Source of the DNA: Bacillota bacterium
Lineage (GTDB): Bacteria; Bacillota; Clostridia; Lachnospirales; Lachnospiraceae
Assembly (NCBI GenBank): GCA_023409835.1
Contig: JAEYQV010000136.1
Coordinates: 1-5,343 of the forward strand
Direction: 5' to 3'
DNA length: 5,343 bases
The notes beneath the pieces are model-generated. The model made no database searches. It was not told the origin of the DNA and worked only from the letters and a program-made list of their open reading frames with translations. A program made the translations under genes and the position numbers. This document shows, one piece after another, positions 5,326-5,343 of this stretch (its first letter is position 1; every line of letters starts with the position of its first letter).

Positions 5326-5343
5326 GTCCTTTCCTTAAGGTAT

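Overview
The window looks like chromosomal DNA from an anaerobic, endospore-former-type Firmicute, most plausibly class Clostridia and perhaps Lachnospiraceae. The reasons are moderate GC, strong AAGGAGG-type ribosome binding sites, use of TTG as a start codon, a two-subunit iron-sulfur L-serine dehydratase, a rubrerythrin-like ferritin protein and a paired short-chain chromate transporter. The taxon is inferred from gene content and sequence style, not from a marker gene.

Layout: (1) 1-624 (+) is the 3' part of a SUMF1/FGE-sulfatase-domain gene whose start lies outside the window. (2) 699-1145 (+) is a bacterial staygreen-family protein, homologous to the plant chlorophyll Mg-dechelatase. 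It probably has its own promoter. (3) A perfect 13-bp hairpin at 1191-1230 separates it from the convergent gene at 1310-1810 (-), a cysteine-rich ferritin-like protein with all six expected diiron ligands. (4) 1826-2403 is a 578-bp divergent intergenic region. It contains a strong two-way terminator (2151-2196) that serves no visible gene. A TATAAT promoter-like element lies just upstream, so a small RNA of about 90 nt is possible. (5) 2404-3545 (+) is a translationally coupled pair of half-size chromate-transporter (CHR) proteins with a 4-bp overlap. (6) 3734-5325 (-) is the L-serine dehydratase operon, beta subunit first (sdaAB, 5325 to 4654) and then alpha subunit (sdaAA, 4606 to 3734). 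It is closed by a minus-strand terminator at 3636-3678.

How the genes work together: only two sets clearly form units. The two CHR proteins probably act as one membrane transporter, and SdaAA/SdaAB form the enzyme that deaminates L-serine to pyruvate and ammonia. The SUMF1, staygreen and ferritin-like genes look like separate transcription units with no obvious shared pathway.

The item most worth attention is the staygreen homologue in an apparently non-photosynthetic anaerobe. It keeps the family's most conserved blocks although the organism presumably makes no chlorophyll. The second is the orphan promoter-terminator pair upstream of the CHR genes. No CRISPR array, tRNA, rRNA, insertion sequence or clearly new multi-gene system was seen.
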